Assembly (NCBI RefSeq): GCF_001654915.1
Contig: NZ_LXEQ01000045.1
Origin: Buttiauxella ferragutiae
GTDB taxonomy: Bacteria > Pseudomonadota > Gammaproteobacteria > Enterobacterales > Enterobacteriaceae
Length of the DNA: 64,000 bases
Strand: one strand, 5' to 3'
The notes below the pieces were generated by a model. The model was given only the letters and a program-made list of their open reading frames with translations. It did not search any database and had not been told where the DNA came from. The translations under genes were made by a program, and so were the position numbers. Of the stretch, positions 17,884 through 26,612 are shown in pieces. Position 1 is the first letter of the stretch. The number at the start of each line of letters is the position of its first letter.

Positions 17884-17903
17884 TACTGTTTAAATAAACA
17901 GTT
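17884..17903. promoter_or_regulatory. LexA (SOS) box of yebG
   Basis: TACTGTTTAAATAAACAGTT contains CTG-N10-CAG with near-perfect symmetry and lies just before yebG, a known SOS gene. Confidence 0.9.
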
Positions 17904-17919
17904 AAGCCGGAGCTGCAAA

Positions 17920-18264
17920 ATGGCGGTTGAAATCAAATACGTTGTAGTACGAGAGGGGCAAGAAAAAATGTCATTTGCCAGTAAAAAGGACGCAGACGCC
18001 TATGACAAAATGCTCGACCTGGCCGAAGTGTTGAGTGACTGGCTCACTCAAAGCCCAATTGCTCTCGAAGAAGGCCAAAATGACGTGCTGGCCATGTGGA
18101 TGGCAGAAAACAAAGATGTGCTTTCGACCGTACTGAAAAGCGGCAAATTGCCAGAGCTGGAAACGGCAACAGCAGCAGATGAAACGCCTGAAGTCGTTAC
18201 TGAAGAAGAGGCTTCTGATGATAAAGTTGCCGAACATCCACGTAAACGCACCAAAGCCGCTTAA
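17920..18264 (+). CDS. yebG: SOS-induced protein YebG
   Basis: This 114-residue protein begins MAVEIKYVVVREGQEKMSF, the conserved YebG N-terminus. It is about 18 residues longer than in E. coli because of an acidic, low-complexity tail ending in a basic patch (HPRKRTKAA). The function is unknown; the gene is DNA-damage inducible in E. coli, consistent with the LexA box. It is divergent from purT. yebF, which lies nearby in E. coli, is not present between here and yebE. Confidence 0.93.
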   Translation: MAVEIKYVVVREGQEKMSFASKKDADAYDKMLDLAEVLSDWLTQSPIALEEGQNDVLAMWMAENKDVLSTVLKSGKLPELETATAADETPEVVTEEEASDDKVAEHPRKRTKAA

Positions 18265-18381
18265 GTTTTATCGCGTCGGAATACCGGCGCGGTTCTTTTC
18301 TCATCTTTAGTCTTATCAGACACTTCTTGACAGCCTTTCACCTAACCTCAGTGGCTATGTTCTAAAACAAGGGTGTCTCTC

Positions 18382-19065
18382 ATGAGTAATTGGTTACAGC
18401 AGCTTCAGTCTATGCTGGGGCAAGCGACACAGCCCGGCCAAAAATCTTCCAGGCACAATCAACCCACTCAAGATCCTCAGGGGCTGAGCAAATTACTGGT
18501 ACCTGGCGCGCTGGGTGGCTTAGCGGGGTTACTGCTGGCAAGTAAATCATCGCGTAAATTACTCACTAAATACGGAACCAGCGCGCTGTTGGTTGGCGGT
18601 GGGGCAGTCGCTGGAAGCGTGATGTGGAGCAAATATAAAGATCGCGTCCGTGAAACCCATCAGGGGGAGCCGCAATTTGGGCAGCAACAATCGCCAGTTG
18701 ATGTGCGGACCCAGCGTCTGGTAATGGCATTGGTCTTTGCCGCGAAAAGTGACGGCCATATCGATGACAAAGAGCGCCAGATAATCGAACAACAGTTGCG
18801 GGATGCGGGTATTGAAGAGTCAGGCCGTACGCTGATTCAACAGGCTATCGATCAACCGCTTGATCCACAGCGTTTGGTACAAGGCGTTAATAACGAAGAA
18901 GAAGCTCTGGAACTTTATTTCCTCAGCTGTGCGGCAATCGACATCGACCACTTTATGGAACGTAGCTATCTCAGTGCGTTAGGTGATGCGCTAAAAATCC
19001 CACAAGATGTGCGCGAAGGTATTGAAAAAGATATTCAGCAACAGAAACTCAATCTGCCGGGTTAA
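18382..19065 (+). CDS. yebE: DUF533 inner-membrane protein YebE
   Basis: A 227-residue DUF533 protein. The N-terminal third has two weakly hydrophobic helices (GALGGLAGLLLAS and SALLVGGGAVAGSVMW). The C-terminal two thirds form the TerB-like helical domain, recognisable by AAKSDGHIDDKERQIIEQQL near residue 120. The biochemical role is unknown; in E. coli the gene responds to envelope stress. The start ATG 18382 is preferred to two upstream codons. Confidence 0.9.
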   Translation: MSNWLQQLQSMLGQATQPGQKSSRHNQPTQDPQGLSKLLVPGALGGLAGLLLASKSSRKLLTKYGTSALLVGGGAVAGSVMWSKYKDRVRETHQGEPQFGQQQSPVDVRTQRLVMALVFAAKSDGHIDDKERQIIEQQLRDAGIEESGRTLIQQAIDQPLDPQRLVQGVNNEEEALELYFLSCAAIDIDHFMERSYLSALGDALKIPQDVREGIEKDIQQQKLNLPG

Positions 19066-19146
19066 CCCCGGCATTTTTCTCAAAATCCCACGTTACGCTT
19101 GCAAGGCTGTCTTAATTTGCCACCCTTACAGGGTGTTAACTCAAAA

Positions 19147-21216
19147 ATGAAAATCGACATGCCACCAAAAGCTAAAAAAATTCCTCACACCATGTCAGTT
19201 CATGGCGATACCCGCATCGATAACTATTATTGGTTGCGCGACGACGAGCGCGCAGATGCGCAAGTACTTGATTATCTGCATCAGGAAAATGATTACGGCC
19301 ATCAAGTCATGAGCACGCAACAGGCGCTACAAGAACGCTTGCTCAAAGAGATGATCGACCGTATCCCACAACGCGATGTCTCCGCGCCCTATACGCAAAA
19401 TGGCTATCGTTATCGCCAGGTTTTTGAAACCGGAAATGAATACGCCATTTATCAGCGCCAGTCGGTGATGCTGGCTGAATGGGAAGAGTGGAGCACGCTG
19501 GTGGATGGTAATCGCCGTGCTGCCCACAGTGAATTTTATACGATGGGCGGGATGAGCATCACGCCTGACAATACTGTGCTGGCATTGGCGGAAGATTTTC
19601 TTTCGCGTCGCCAGTACGGTTTGCGTTTCCGCAATCTGGAAACCGGGAACTGGTACCCGGAAGTGCTGGAAAATGTCGACAGCAGTTTTGTCTGGGCGAA
19701 TGATTCCGCCACGCTTTACTACGTCCGCAAGCACCCTAAAACGCTGCTGCCATATCAGGTCTGGCGACACACGGTAGGGCATCCTTCCACGTCCGACGAG
19801 TTGGTTTACGAAGAGAAGGACGAAATGTTTTATGTCAGCGTGCATAAAACGACTTCGAAGCATTTTGTCCTGATTTACCTGAGCAGCGCGACGACCAGCG
19901 AAGTGTTGTTGCTGGATGCCGAGCTGGTGGATGCGCAGCCACAAAGTTTTGCACCACGCCGTAAAGACCACGAATACACTCTCGATCACTATCAACATCA
20001 TTTTTATCTGCGTTCGAATCGTGAAGGCAAAAACTTTGGTTTGTATCGCTCAAAAGTGCGCGACGAAAGCCAATGGGAAGAGCTGATTCCACCACGTGAA
20101 AACGTCATGCTGGAAGGGTTTACGTTGTTTACCGATTGGCTGGTTGTTGAAGAACGCCAGCAAGGGCTAACCAGCCTACGGCAAATTAACCGTAAAACGC
20201 ACGAAGTGACCGGAATTGCTTTTGACGATCCGGCATACGTAACTTGGGTTGGCTACAATCCTGAACCGGAATCTTCCCGACTACGTTACGGTTACTCGTC
20301 AATGACTACGCCTGATACCTTATTCGAGCTGGATATGGATACCGGCGAGCGGCGCGTCATTAAACAAAGCGAAGTGGCGGGATTTGATGCCAGTCACTAT
20401 CGCAGTGAACATTTATGGATAACGGTACGAGATGGCGTCCAGGTGCCGGTATCACTGGTTTATCACCGTGAACATTTCATCCGTGGGAAAAATCCACTTT
20501 TGGTGTACGGCTACGGCTCGTATGGCAGCAGTATGGATGCGGATTTCAGCAGCAGCCGTTTGAGCCTGTTAGACCGTGGTTTTGTCTATGCGATTGCCCA
20601 CGTGCGTGGCGGCGGTGAGCTTGGCCAACAATGGTATGAAGACGGCAAATACCTAAAGAAAATGAACACATTCAATGATTATCTGGATGTGTGTGATGGT
20701 TTGCTGAAGTTGGGATACGGCGATGAAAATCTGTTGTATTCCATGGGGGGGAGCGCAGGCGGGTTATTAGTGGGCGCGGCTATCAATATGCGTCCGGATT
20801 TGTTTCACGGTGTGGTCGCGCAAGTGCCATTTGTTGACGTGCTTACCACCATGCTAGACGAGTCAATTCCGTTAACCACGGGTGAATTTGAAGAATGGGG
20901 GAATCCGCAAGATGTTGAGTATTACCACTACATCAAACAGTACAGCCCATACGACCAAATCACCGCGCAGGCTTATCCGCATATACTGGTGACCACGGGT
21001 TTGCACGACTCGCAAGTGCAGTATTGGGAACCCGCCAAATGGGTCGCAAAATTGCGCGAAACACGTATCGACGATAACTTGCTGTTGTTATGTACTGATA
21101 TGGACTCGGGGCATGGTGGGAAATCAGGGCGATTCAAATCATACGAAGGTGTGGCGCTGGAGTTCGCGTTCTTGATTGCCCTGGCGCAAGGCACCTTACC
21201 AGGGCGTGTGGAGTAA
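19147..21216 (+). CDS. ptrB: Oligopeptidase B (protease II)
   Basis: A prolyl-oligopeptidase-family serine peptidase of 689 residues that cuts short peptides after Arg or Lys in the cytoplasm. The catalytic serine is in YSMGGSAGGLLVGAAI. The aspartate (GLHDSQVQY) and histidine (DMDSGHGGKSGR) follow in the C-terminal alpha/beta-hydrolase domain, after an N-terminal beta-propeller. Upstream in-frame codons exist, but the conserved sequence begins at MPPKAKKIPH; ATG 19147 fits the spacing to GGGTG best. Confidence 0.95.
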   Translation: MKIDMPPKAKKIPHTMSVHGDTRIDNYYWLRDDERADAQVLDYLHQENDYGHQVMSTQQALQERLLKEMIDRIPQRDVSAPYTQNGYRYRQVFETGNEYAIYQRQSVMLAEWEEWSTLVDGNRRAAHSEFYTMGGMSITPDNTVLALAEDFLSRRQYGLRFRNLETGNWYPEVLENVDSSFVWANDSATLYYVRKHPKTLLPYQVWRHTVGHPSTSDELVYEEKDEMFYVSVHKTTSKHFVLIYLSSATTSEVLLLDAELVDAQPQSFAPRRKDHEYTLDHYQHHFYLRSNREGKNFGLYRSKVRDESQWEELIPPRENVMLEGFTLFTDWLVVEERQQGLTSLRQINRKTHEVTGIAFDDPAYVTWVGYNPEPESSRLRYGYSSMTTPDTLFELDMDTGERRVIKQSEVAGFDASHYRSEHLWITVRDGVQVPVSLVYHREHFIRGKNPLLVYGYGSYGSSMDADFSSSRLSLLDRGFVYAIAHVRGGGELGQQWYEDGKYLKKMNTFNDYLDVCDGLLKLGYGDENLLYSMGGSAGGLLVGAAINMRPDLFHGVVAQVPFVDVLTTMLDESIPLTTGEFEEWGNPQDVEYYHYIKQYSPYDQITAQAYPHILVTTGLHDSQVQYWEPAKWVAKLRETRIDDNLLLLCTDMDSGHGGKSGRFKSYEGVALEFAFLIALAQGTLPGRVE

Positions 21217-21223
21217 TGCGTTT

Positions 21224-21886
21224 TTACCCTTCGAGATAATGTTTCAGCGTCATTCTGAGATCCGGTGCTAATTCTTTGATGTTATTTAACATCCAACGTA
21301 AATAGCCCGGATCTTTATCCGCAATTTCAGCAATGGGCTGGCCACGATACTTGCCAAATGCCATGGTGGTGACCATCGCTGGACGGCCAGTAATAGTCAC
21401 CATCTGATCGGGTGTCCAGCCGGATTCTTCCATAATCCGCAACAGCAAAGCGGCGGTAATGTAGCAATCGAACAGGGCGCGGTGGTGATGCAAGCCTGCC
21501 GGTGTTTCCACTTCAAGCTTGAGCGATTTATATAAACCCATGTTGCTGTATTTGATACCGGGCCATAAACGGCGGGCCAGTTTTACGGTACAAATCCATT
21601 CGCTGTCAGGCAGTTCAGGCAACATTCGCTGGTCAAAGCTGGCGTTATGGGCGACATAATAGGGGCTGCCGTGGTAGCGCGGAATGACATCTTCAATCCA
21701 CGGTTTATTCGCCACCATTTCTTCAGTAATCTTATGAATGGCCATCGCCTGGTGACCAATGGGACGATCCGGACGCACCAGATCGCTCATTGGATTAACA
21801 ATTTCACCATTGACGATATCGACAGACGCCACTTCCACCACGCCGCCCTGCAAACCGCAGGTTTCCGTATCAATAATGCGCAGCAT
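21224..21886 (-). CDS. exoX: Exodeoxyribonuclease X
   Basis: A 220-residue DnaQ-family 3'-5' exonuclease acting on single- and double-stranded DNA ends in repair and mismatch correction. The DEDD motifs are IIDTETCGL at the N-terminus, VAHNASFDQR near 85 and HHHRALFDCYI near 135. I start at ATG 21886 (MLRIIDTETC), two codons after a GTG, since it is preceded by GGAG at good spacing. It is convergent with ptrB, 7 bp apart. Confidence 0.95.
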   Translation of the reverse strand: MLRIIDTETCGLQGGVVEVASVDIVNGEIVNPMSDLVRPDRPIGHQAMAIHKITEEMVANKPWIEDVIPRYHGSPYYVAHNASFDQRMLPELPDSEWICTVKLARRLWPGIKYSNMGLYKSLKLEVETPAGLHHHRALFDCYITAALLLRIMEESGWTPDQMVTITGRPAMVTTMAFGKYRGQPIAEIADKDPGYLRWMLNNIKELAPDLRMTLKHYLEG

Positions 21887-21924
21887 ATTCACTCCATCAG
21901 AACTTCGCTGGTTTCAATAACGCG

Positions 21925-22656
21925 CTAGCGTAATGGAATGATTTCTCCGTGCCAACCTTTCTCATCGCGCCGACCAACGGCCAGCAATTCGCCATGATCG
22001 GCGCGCACCACTAACTCGCCGCGATCATCCCAACAGGCGCTACGTCCCGCGGAGCGGTATTTGCCGGTCGAAAAAGCATGATTAGCCAGCAATACCGGCA
22101 AATTGTATTTACGCGCCCAACGTTGCAGATACATTTCATCGTTCTGGTAACTGATTTCGTTAATGAACTTGCCTGTGGCGTAAAGACTTGCGCCCATCTC
22201 AGCAGCGCTGCGTGGCCAGGTTTCTTCATCGCTGCCGGTACTGAACCCCATCGCGACGCTACGATTATGCAAACCAACCAAAGGGGTATGCTGGCCTGGA
22301 AGGTCAATATCGCTTGAAAGAGGTTTGCAACAGGCGACGCGCGAACCATCAGGCAAAAAGCCTACAGAACCGGGTGAAACACCTCCTTTACACCGCAGGG
22401 GCAAACCCACGACGATAGTCATTTTGTGTTCTATGGCGGCATTTTGCAGAGGATTAAGACGTTCATCAGTGAAGGGTAGTGCGCAGTCGTGGTGATTTTC
22501 TATGTTGAAACCAGTGAGGGATAGTTCGGGAAAAATCAGGAGATCAATTTGTTCACGGACTGCACAACGAACAAAGTCTAAGTGATGTGAGATATTAGAT
22601 TCGAGGTCATCGGGGGTGGCGCCGTATTGCGCCGCCGCAACATTCCAGACAGGCAT
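21925..22656 (-). CDS. yobB: Carbon-nitrogen hydrolase family protein YobB
   Basis: This 243-residue nitrilase-superfamily protein begins MPVWNVAAAQYG. The glutamate of the catalytic triad is in LLIFPELSLTGF (near 42), but the usual cysteine is not obvious in the expected C-x-D/E region, so catalytic activity is uncertain. Its place next to exoX matches E. coli yobB. AAGGAAG precedes ATG 22656. Confidence 0.85.
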   Translation of the reverse strand: MPVWNVAAAQYGATPDDLESNISHHLDFVRCAVREQIDLLIFPELSLTGFNIENHHDCALPFTDERLNPLQNAAIEHKMTIVVGLPLRCKGGVSPGSVGFLPDGSRVACCKPLSSDIDLPGQHTPLVGLHNRSVAMGFSTGSDEETWPRSAAEMGASLYATGKFINEISYQNDEMYLQRWARKYNLPVLLANHAFSTGKYRSAGRSACWDDRGELVVRADHGELLAVGRRDEKGWHGEIIPLR

Positions 22657-22787
22657 ATGCTCTTCCTTAATCAATCTACCTAACAGCCATCTTCCTATGG
22701 CCGCAACAGGTAATTCCTGTGTTTGGTTCTAAAACCCAAGAAAAATCTTAACATCAATTTTGTCAGGAAGTTTAAGGCTGTGAATAT

Positions 22788-23018
22788 TTATTTCACTTTA
22801 GGCTCATATGGCAGACGTGAAAGATTAACTGATGCCAGGCGATGTGCAATCAGGCGTTCTCTGAACCAATCACGTAGGTGGGCAGGTTGCTCGCGTTCAA
22901 CGACTTCGGCAATCACCGGCATATTATAACGTTCCTTAAAGGCCACGCCTGCCGCAGCAAGATCCACATTGATCTTATCCATTTCGTCCTGGGGTAATTC
23001 AGCAAGATTGTGATTCAT
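22788..23018 (-). CDS. holE: DNA polymerase III subunit theta
   Basis: The 76 residues equal E. coli HolE in length and in the opening MNHNLAELPQDEMDKINVDLAA. Theta binds and stabilises the epsilon proofreading subunit (DnaQ) in the core polymerase. The gene stands alone with a GGAG site upstream of its start. Confidence 0.95.
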   Translation of the reverse strand: MNHNLAELPQDEMDKINVDLAAAGVAFKERYNMPVIAEVVEREQPAHLRDWFRERLIAHRLASVNLSRLPYEPKVK

Positions 23019-23166
23019 TTTGGTCTCCTGTTTTGTGCCGCAAAGGTACTTGCAGATGAAGTTGATGACAAGTCTTTACATTTATTGATAGCTGTTCTCA
23101 TCTCGACTTCACCTGGGCTCAAGGTTATCCTTTTGCCGTCTTGAATAAGAAAAAGGAATAGTTGAT

Positions 23167-23541
23167 ATGGCTTTCACTCGATCTCGTCTTTTTACCCTCG
23201 CGACTCTTTTAACGGCTCTTACCGCTTCTGGCTCAGCATTTGCGCATGCGCATCTTGAACATCAATACCCTGCGGCAGATGCTTCAGTCACGGCGTCACC
23301 GCAGGCAATTACCCTCAATTTTTCTGAAGGAGTAGAAGCTAATTTTAGCGGGATTACGCTGACCGGGCCACAGCAAGTCGCCGTGAAAACCGGCATGGCA
23401 AAACGTAACGAAAAAGACGAAAAACAGCTCATCGTGCCAGTCGAGGAGGCACTGAAACCAGGTGCTTACCAGGTCGACTGGCATGTGGTGTCGGTTGACG
23501 GACATAAAACCAAAGGGAAGTACCTGTTCTCGGTGAAATAA
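23167..23541 (+). CDS. yobA: CopC-domain periplasmic protein YobA
   Basis: A 124-residue secreted protein with a signal peptide ending at SAFAHA and a CopC beta-sandwich. The mature N-terminal histidines (HAHLEHQYPAADA) and the C-terminal DWHVVSVDGHKTKG carry the copper-binding pattern of the family. It is followed after 5 bp by yebZ, a CopD-type membrane protein, suggesting a joint role in copper transfer. Confidence 0.93.
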   Translation: MAFTRSRLFTLATLLTALTASGSAFAHAHLEHQYPAADASVTASPQAITLNFSEGVEANFSGITLTGPQQVAVKTGMAKRNEKDEKQLIVPVEEALKPGAYQVDWHVVSVDGHKTKGKYLFSVK

Positions 23542-23546
23542 GCGGG

Positions 23547-24419
23547 ATGCTACCTTCTTTCTATATCGCGCTGCGATTCATCCATTTTGCTGCCCTTATG
23601 GTGCTGCTTGGCAGCACCATTTCATGCTCAATGTTAGCGCCTCAGGCATTTAAGCCGGTCCTCATCCGCCGTCTGCAATGGCAGTGGCATTCTGCAGTCT
23701 GGATGACAATGCTTAGCGCAGTATTGCTGTTATGCGCTCAGGCGGGAATGATGGGCAGTGGATGGCAGGACACCATCAATCCACAGGTTTGGCTAGCCGT
23801 GCTGGGCACGCGTTTTGGTTCTGTGTGGCTGTGGCAGATTTCACTCGGTTTCGTGACGGTTGTGGTGCTGATGTTAAAACCGCGCAACTTGCAATCTTTA
23901 CTGCTAACCCTCGCCGCAGGGCAACTCATTTTGCTGGCTGGTGTTGGGCATGCCGCAATGCGCGAAGATTTTTATGGTGGCTTACAGCGCCTGAACCACG
24001 CAGTGCATTTACTTAGCGCTGGCTGGTGGATCGGAGGCCTTTTGCCGCTGATTATGTGCATGCGCATGGCTAGAAAACCACGCTGGCGGGGGGCTGCGAT
24101 CACCGCGATGATGCGTTTTTCCCGTTACGGGCATCTGGCGGTTGCCGCTGTGCTACTAAGCGGATTAATCAACAGTCTGATGATTCTGGGCTGGTCATTG
24201 CCACTGGAAAGCGACTATGTGCGTTTCTTGTTGGTGAAGGTTGTCTTTGTTGCCGTGATGGTTATCATCGCACTGTATAACCGTTATTATTTGGTGCCCC
24301 GATTCAACCGTGCTCCAACGGCAACAAAACAGTTTGTCCGGTTAACCTGGCTGGAAATCATTTTGTCGGTGGCGGTACTCCTTGCGGTTAGCATTTTCGC
24401 TACCTGGGAACCGTACTGA
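23547..24419 (+). CDS. yebZ: CopD-family inner membrane protein YebZ
   Basis: 290 residues with about eight predicted membrane helices; the CopD domain fills the C-terminal half. Histidines within helices (RFIHFAAL, NHAVHLLSAGWWIG) are candidates for metal or haem binding. It is coupled to yobA and followed by yebY. The CopC-CopD pairing is known from copper uptake systems; the exact role of YobA-YebZ is unsettled. Confidence 0.93.
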   Translation: MLPSFYIALRFIHFAALMVLLGSTISCSMLAPQAFKPVLIRRLQWQWHSAVWMTMLSAVLLLCAQAGMMGSGWQDTINPQVWLAVLGTRFGSVWLWQISLGFVTVVVLMLKPRNLQSLLLTLAAGQLILLAGVGHAAMREDFYGGLQRLNHAVHLLSAGWWIGGLLPLIMCMRMARKPRWRGAAITAMMRFSRYGHLAVAAVLLSGLINSLMILGWSLPLESDYVRFLLVKVVFVAVMVIIALYNRYYLVPRFNRAPTATKQFVRLTWLEIILSVAVLLAVSIFATWEPY

Positions 24420-24445
24420 AGACATTATTTGCTCAAGAGAAATTC

Positions 24446-24787
24446 ATGAAAAAAAGTATTTTGACATTGCTGTTGCTGGTTTGCGCAGGTGGTGCGTTTG
24501 CGGCACCACAAATTATCACCGTGAGCCGTTTTGAAATGGGTAAAGATAACTGGGCGTTTAACCGCGAAGAGGTGATGTTGAGTTGCCGTGCGGGCCAGGC
24601 GTTGTTTGTCATCAACCCAAGCACACTGATGCAGTACCCGCTAAATGATATTGCTGAGCAACAAGTGGCGAGCGGCAAGACCACTGGCCAGCCAATCTCT
24701 GTCATTCAGATAGATGATCCACAGGCGCCAGGGCAAAAAAAGAGCCTCGCGCCATTTATTGAGCGTGCACAGAAGCTATGTAGCTAA
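24446..24787 (+). CDS. yebY: DUF2511 secreted protein YebY
   Basis: A 113-residue protein with a clear signal peptide (MKKSILTLLLLVCAGGAFA) and two cysteines (MLSCRAG near 50, KLCS at the end) that could form a disulfide. The start follows AAGAGAAA. It is the third gene of the yobA-yebZ-yebY cluster and has been linked to copper homeostasis in enterics; the mechanism is not clear from sequence. Confidence 0.92.
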   Translation: MKKSILTLLLLVCAGGAFAAPQIITVSRFEMGKDNWAFNREEVMLSCRAGQALFVINPSTLMQYPLNDIAEQQVASGKTTGQPISVIQIDDPQAPGQKKSLAPFIERAQKLCS

Positions 24788-24816
24788 ACACGCTAACTTC
24801 TTTATTTGTCATAAAA

Positions 24817-24853
24817 AACCGCCATATCCGAGAGCCGGATATGGCGGTTTTTG
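24817..24853. terminator. Terminator after yebY
   Basis: A 14-bp perfect stem (AACCGCCATATCCG / CGGATATGGCGGTT) with a 5-nt loop is followed by T residues; A-runs on the other side make it potentially bidirectional. Confidence 0.9.
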
Positions 24854-24937
24854 TTTTAAATGTCACCTGTAACACAGTTTTTTTTCGAACACTTTAGCGC
24901 CCGACTGGAAAAGCTGCGCCGGTAAACTATTCTTAGA

Positions 24938-25043
24938 AGGCAAGGCGAAGTCTGCCTGCATTAATGCCAACTTTTAGCGCACGGCTCTCTCCCAAGAGCC
25001 ATTTCCCTGGACCGAATATAGGAATCGTATTCGGTCTTTTTTT
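24938..25043 (+). ncRNA. sdsR: Small RNA SdsR (RyeB)
   Basis: From GGCAAGGCGAAGTCTGCC to the final T-run the sequence is almost identical to E. coli SdsR, including the GCACGGCTCTCTCCCAAGAG seed region. The terminator stem is GACCGAATA / TATTCGGTC at 25010-25036. A sigma-S-type -10 element (CTATTCTTAG) lies directly upstream. SdsR represses several mRNAs in stationary phase. The prophage begins at its terminator, so its 3' end is now the junction with phage DNA. Confidence 0.93.
25028..25043. other. Probable attL core within the sdsR terminator
   Basis: Host sequence similarity ends at the sdsR terminator tail (TATTCGGTCTTTTTTT), and the integrase gene lies 100 bp away pointing toward it, as expected for attL. 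TATTCGGTCTTT recurs exactly at 25112-25123, so the precise crossover cannot be fixed without attR. Confidence 0.6.
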
Positions 25044-25075
25044 ATCTGTCTTTTAAATCAATGAGTTAAATGGCC

Positions 25076-25107
25076 ATGTCCGAAAATGTCCGAAAAATGT
25101 CCGAAAA
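25076..25107. repeat. Three tandem ATGTCCGAAAA repeats beside attL
   Basis: Three head-to-tail copies (25076-25086, 25086-25097, 25097-25107) spaced about one helical turn apart. Position and spacing suggest arm-type binding sites for the integrase. Confidence 0.55.
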
Positions 25108-25143
25108 CTGATATTCGGTCTTTCGATTTCTCCCTTAACAGAC

Positions 25144-26223
25144 TCATAACAACATAAACTCCTTTTTCCTCGAATCCAAATATTTTTCAGTCATTTTTTG
25201 AGTCTTATGGCCCAAAAGTTTCTGAGTAAATTCCTTCCCGCGTTCCGCTTCATACAATCTACCGGCTAGGCTCCGGATCTCATGGAATGTCGGCGGCTGT
25301 TCAGAAAACTCTATTCCAGATGCATTCCTCGCCTTCACAAATCCCTTCGTTAACCCATCAAGATTGACACTGCCGTCAGGGCTGTTTTTTCTAACACCGG
25401 AACTAATCAAAAAATCACAACGACTCACAAGGCGACAGCGATCGATAACGGTACCAAGTTTTAACCCCGCCGCATTAAGCGTGAGCGACATTGGCAGCGC
25501 CAGGCACATGCCGGTTTTTGTCTGCTCTATATAAATCCGCTCATCACGAATATCAGAAAATTTCATTAGCGCGACATCTTCACGGCGCTGGCCAGTGACG
25601 AGGGCGAGATCCATTGCAAGAGTAAACCACGCTGGCTGGCGTTCGGCTGCCTGGCGGATAGAAACATACCACTCATACGACAGACGTTCGCGCTGCACCT
25701 CAATTTTCGGCGCGCGGGTGGGGGTTACGGGATTGTCTTTTACTCGGCCCTCAATAACAGCCTCCCTGAAAATATCAGACAGCACTGATCGCATGGTGTT
25801 AGCCATGGTCATTTTTCCGGTTGAGATCCAGAGTTCAATATACTCGGCAATGTGTCGTGTGGTGATGCTGGTGAGCACCATCTCACCAAGTTGTTGGCGG
25901 ATGGTTGCGATTTGTCCGGAGCGAACCTTGTAGGTATTCGCAGCAAGCTTTCGGCGTTGAAGTACAACTTCGTAGCGGTCAAGCCAGTTGGCCAGGGTGT
26001 ATTCGGTTTCACCCTTCAGTTGCTCGAGCAGTGCTATTGGTGAGTAGTTCTTTTCAATATAATGATTAGCTTCTATGGCCTGTGCCACCGCTTCCCTGCG
26101 GGATATTTTACCTAATGGGATTTCTCTGCCATCTAAAGGATTGCGCCAGGCATAGGTTTTTCTGGTCTTGCGATAGGTGAGGTTGCGTGGCAAGTTTGCA
26201 TCATGCTTTTCTGGCCTCCTCAT
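25144..26223 (-). CDS. int: Tyrosine recombinase, lambda-type prophage integrase
   Basis: This 359-residue integrase has the lambda Int layout. It opens with an arm-binding N-terminus (RNLTYRKTRKTYAWRNPLDG), continues with a SAM-like core-binding domain and ends in a catalytic domain. Catalytic residues are visible as the Arg in VTGQRREDVALM, the Lys in EQTKTG, HEIRSL, LLGHKTQKM and the nucleophile Tyr in EKYLDSRKK. It overlaps xis by 23 bp and reads toward attL, about 100 bp away. Confidence 0.95.
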   Translation of the reverse strand: MRRPEKHDANLPRNLTYRKTRKTYAWRNPLDGREIPLGKISRREAVAQAIEANHYIEKNYSPIALLEQLKGETEYTLANWLDRYEVVLQRRKLAANTYKVRSGQIATIRQQLGEMVLTSITTRHIAEYIELWISTGKMTMANTMRSVLSDIFREAVIEGRVKDNPVTPTRAPKIEVQRERLSYEWYVSIRQAAERQPAWFTLAMDLALVTGQRREDVALMKFSDIRDERIYIEQTKTGMCLALPMSLTLNAAGLKLGTVIDRCRLVSRCDFLISSGVRKNSPDGSVNLDGLTKGFVKARNASGIEFSEQPPTFHEIRSLAGRLYEAERGKEFTQKLLGHKTQKMTEKYLDSRKKEFMLL

Positions 26224-26461
26224 CTATTCTCTCCAGTATGCTATTTTTTAGTGGCCGATTAGCGGCATGATGAACGGACATCGTTTTGCTGTATTTGTTG
26301 GGTTTGATGTAAACGGCATCCGGTCGTACTTTGTAACTCGTTCCCGATAATTCAGGTGCGGGATAAATATTTCCGTTCCTTGCCCACCGCCGCAACGTGC
26401 CTATTGATGGTGGCTCCTCGTAACGTTCTTCCGCCCATCGTTCAAGTGTAAGAAGTTTCAT
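26201..26461 (-). CDS. xis: Excisionase
   Basis: An 86-residue protein of the Xis/MerR-like winged-helix family: LLTLERWAEERYEEPPSIG, then TLRRWARNGNIYPAPE and a basic C-terminus. Lambda Xis has the same arrangement. Excisionases bend attachment-site DNA and direct Int toward excision. The overlap with int means both are made from the leftward operon. Confidence 0.87.
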   Translation of the reverse strand: MKLLTLERWAEERYEEPPSIGTLRRWARNGNIYPAPELSGTSYKVRPDAVYIKPNKYSKTMSVHHAANRPLKNSILERIDEEARKA

Positions 26462-26525
26462 AGCATCACTCTCAATGACCGGCTCATGTTAACGACAAGA
26501 GCCGGATAATGTTGATTATCAAAAA

Positions 26526-26612
26526 TCACTCCGCACTATCGGTAAGCCAGCACGCCAGGATGATAGCCACTAATGCGAAGAAAACGCCGGCAAGAATTTT
26601 AAGTAAGACCAT
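26526..26612 (-). CDS. Small single-span membrane peptide, 28 residues
   Basis: A 29-codon frame begins with ATG after an excellent GAGGAAAGC ribosome-binding site and overlaps the end of the preceding gene by 14 bp. The peptide is almost entirely one membrane helix (LLKILAGVFFALVAIILAC) with a short polar tail. The signal strength and coupling argue that it is translated. I do not recognise the family; possible roles include membrane modulation during early infection. Confidence 0.55.
   Translation of the reverse strand: MVLLKILAGVFFALVAIILACWLTDSAE

Noticed and set aside
18265..18381. A yebF gene as in E. coli
   Set aside because: The gap between yebG and yebE is only 117 bp and holds no frame of that size.
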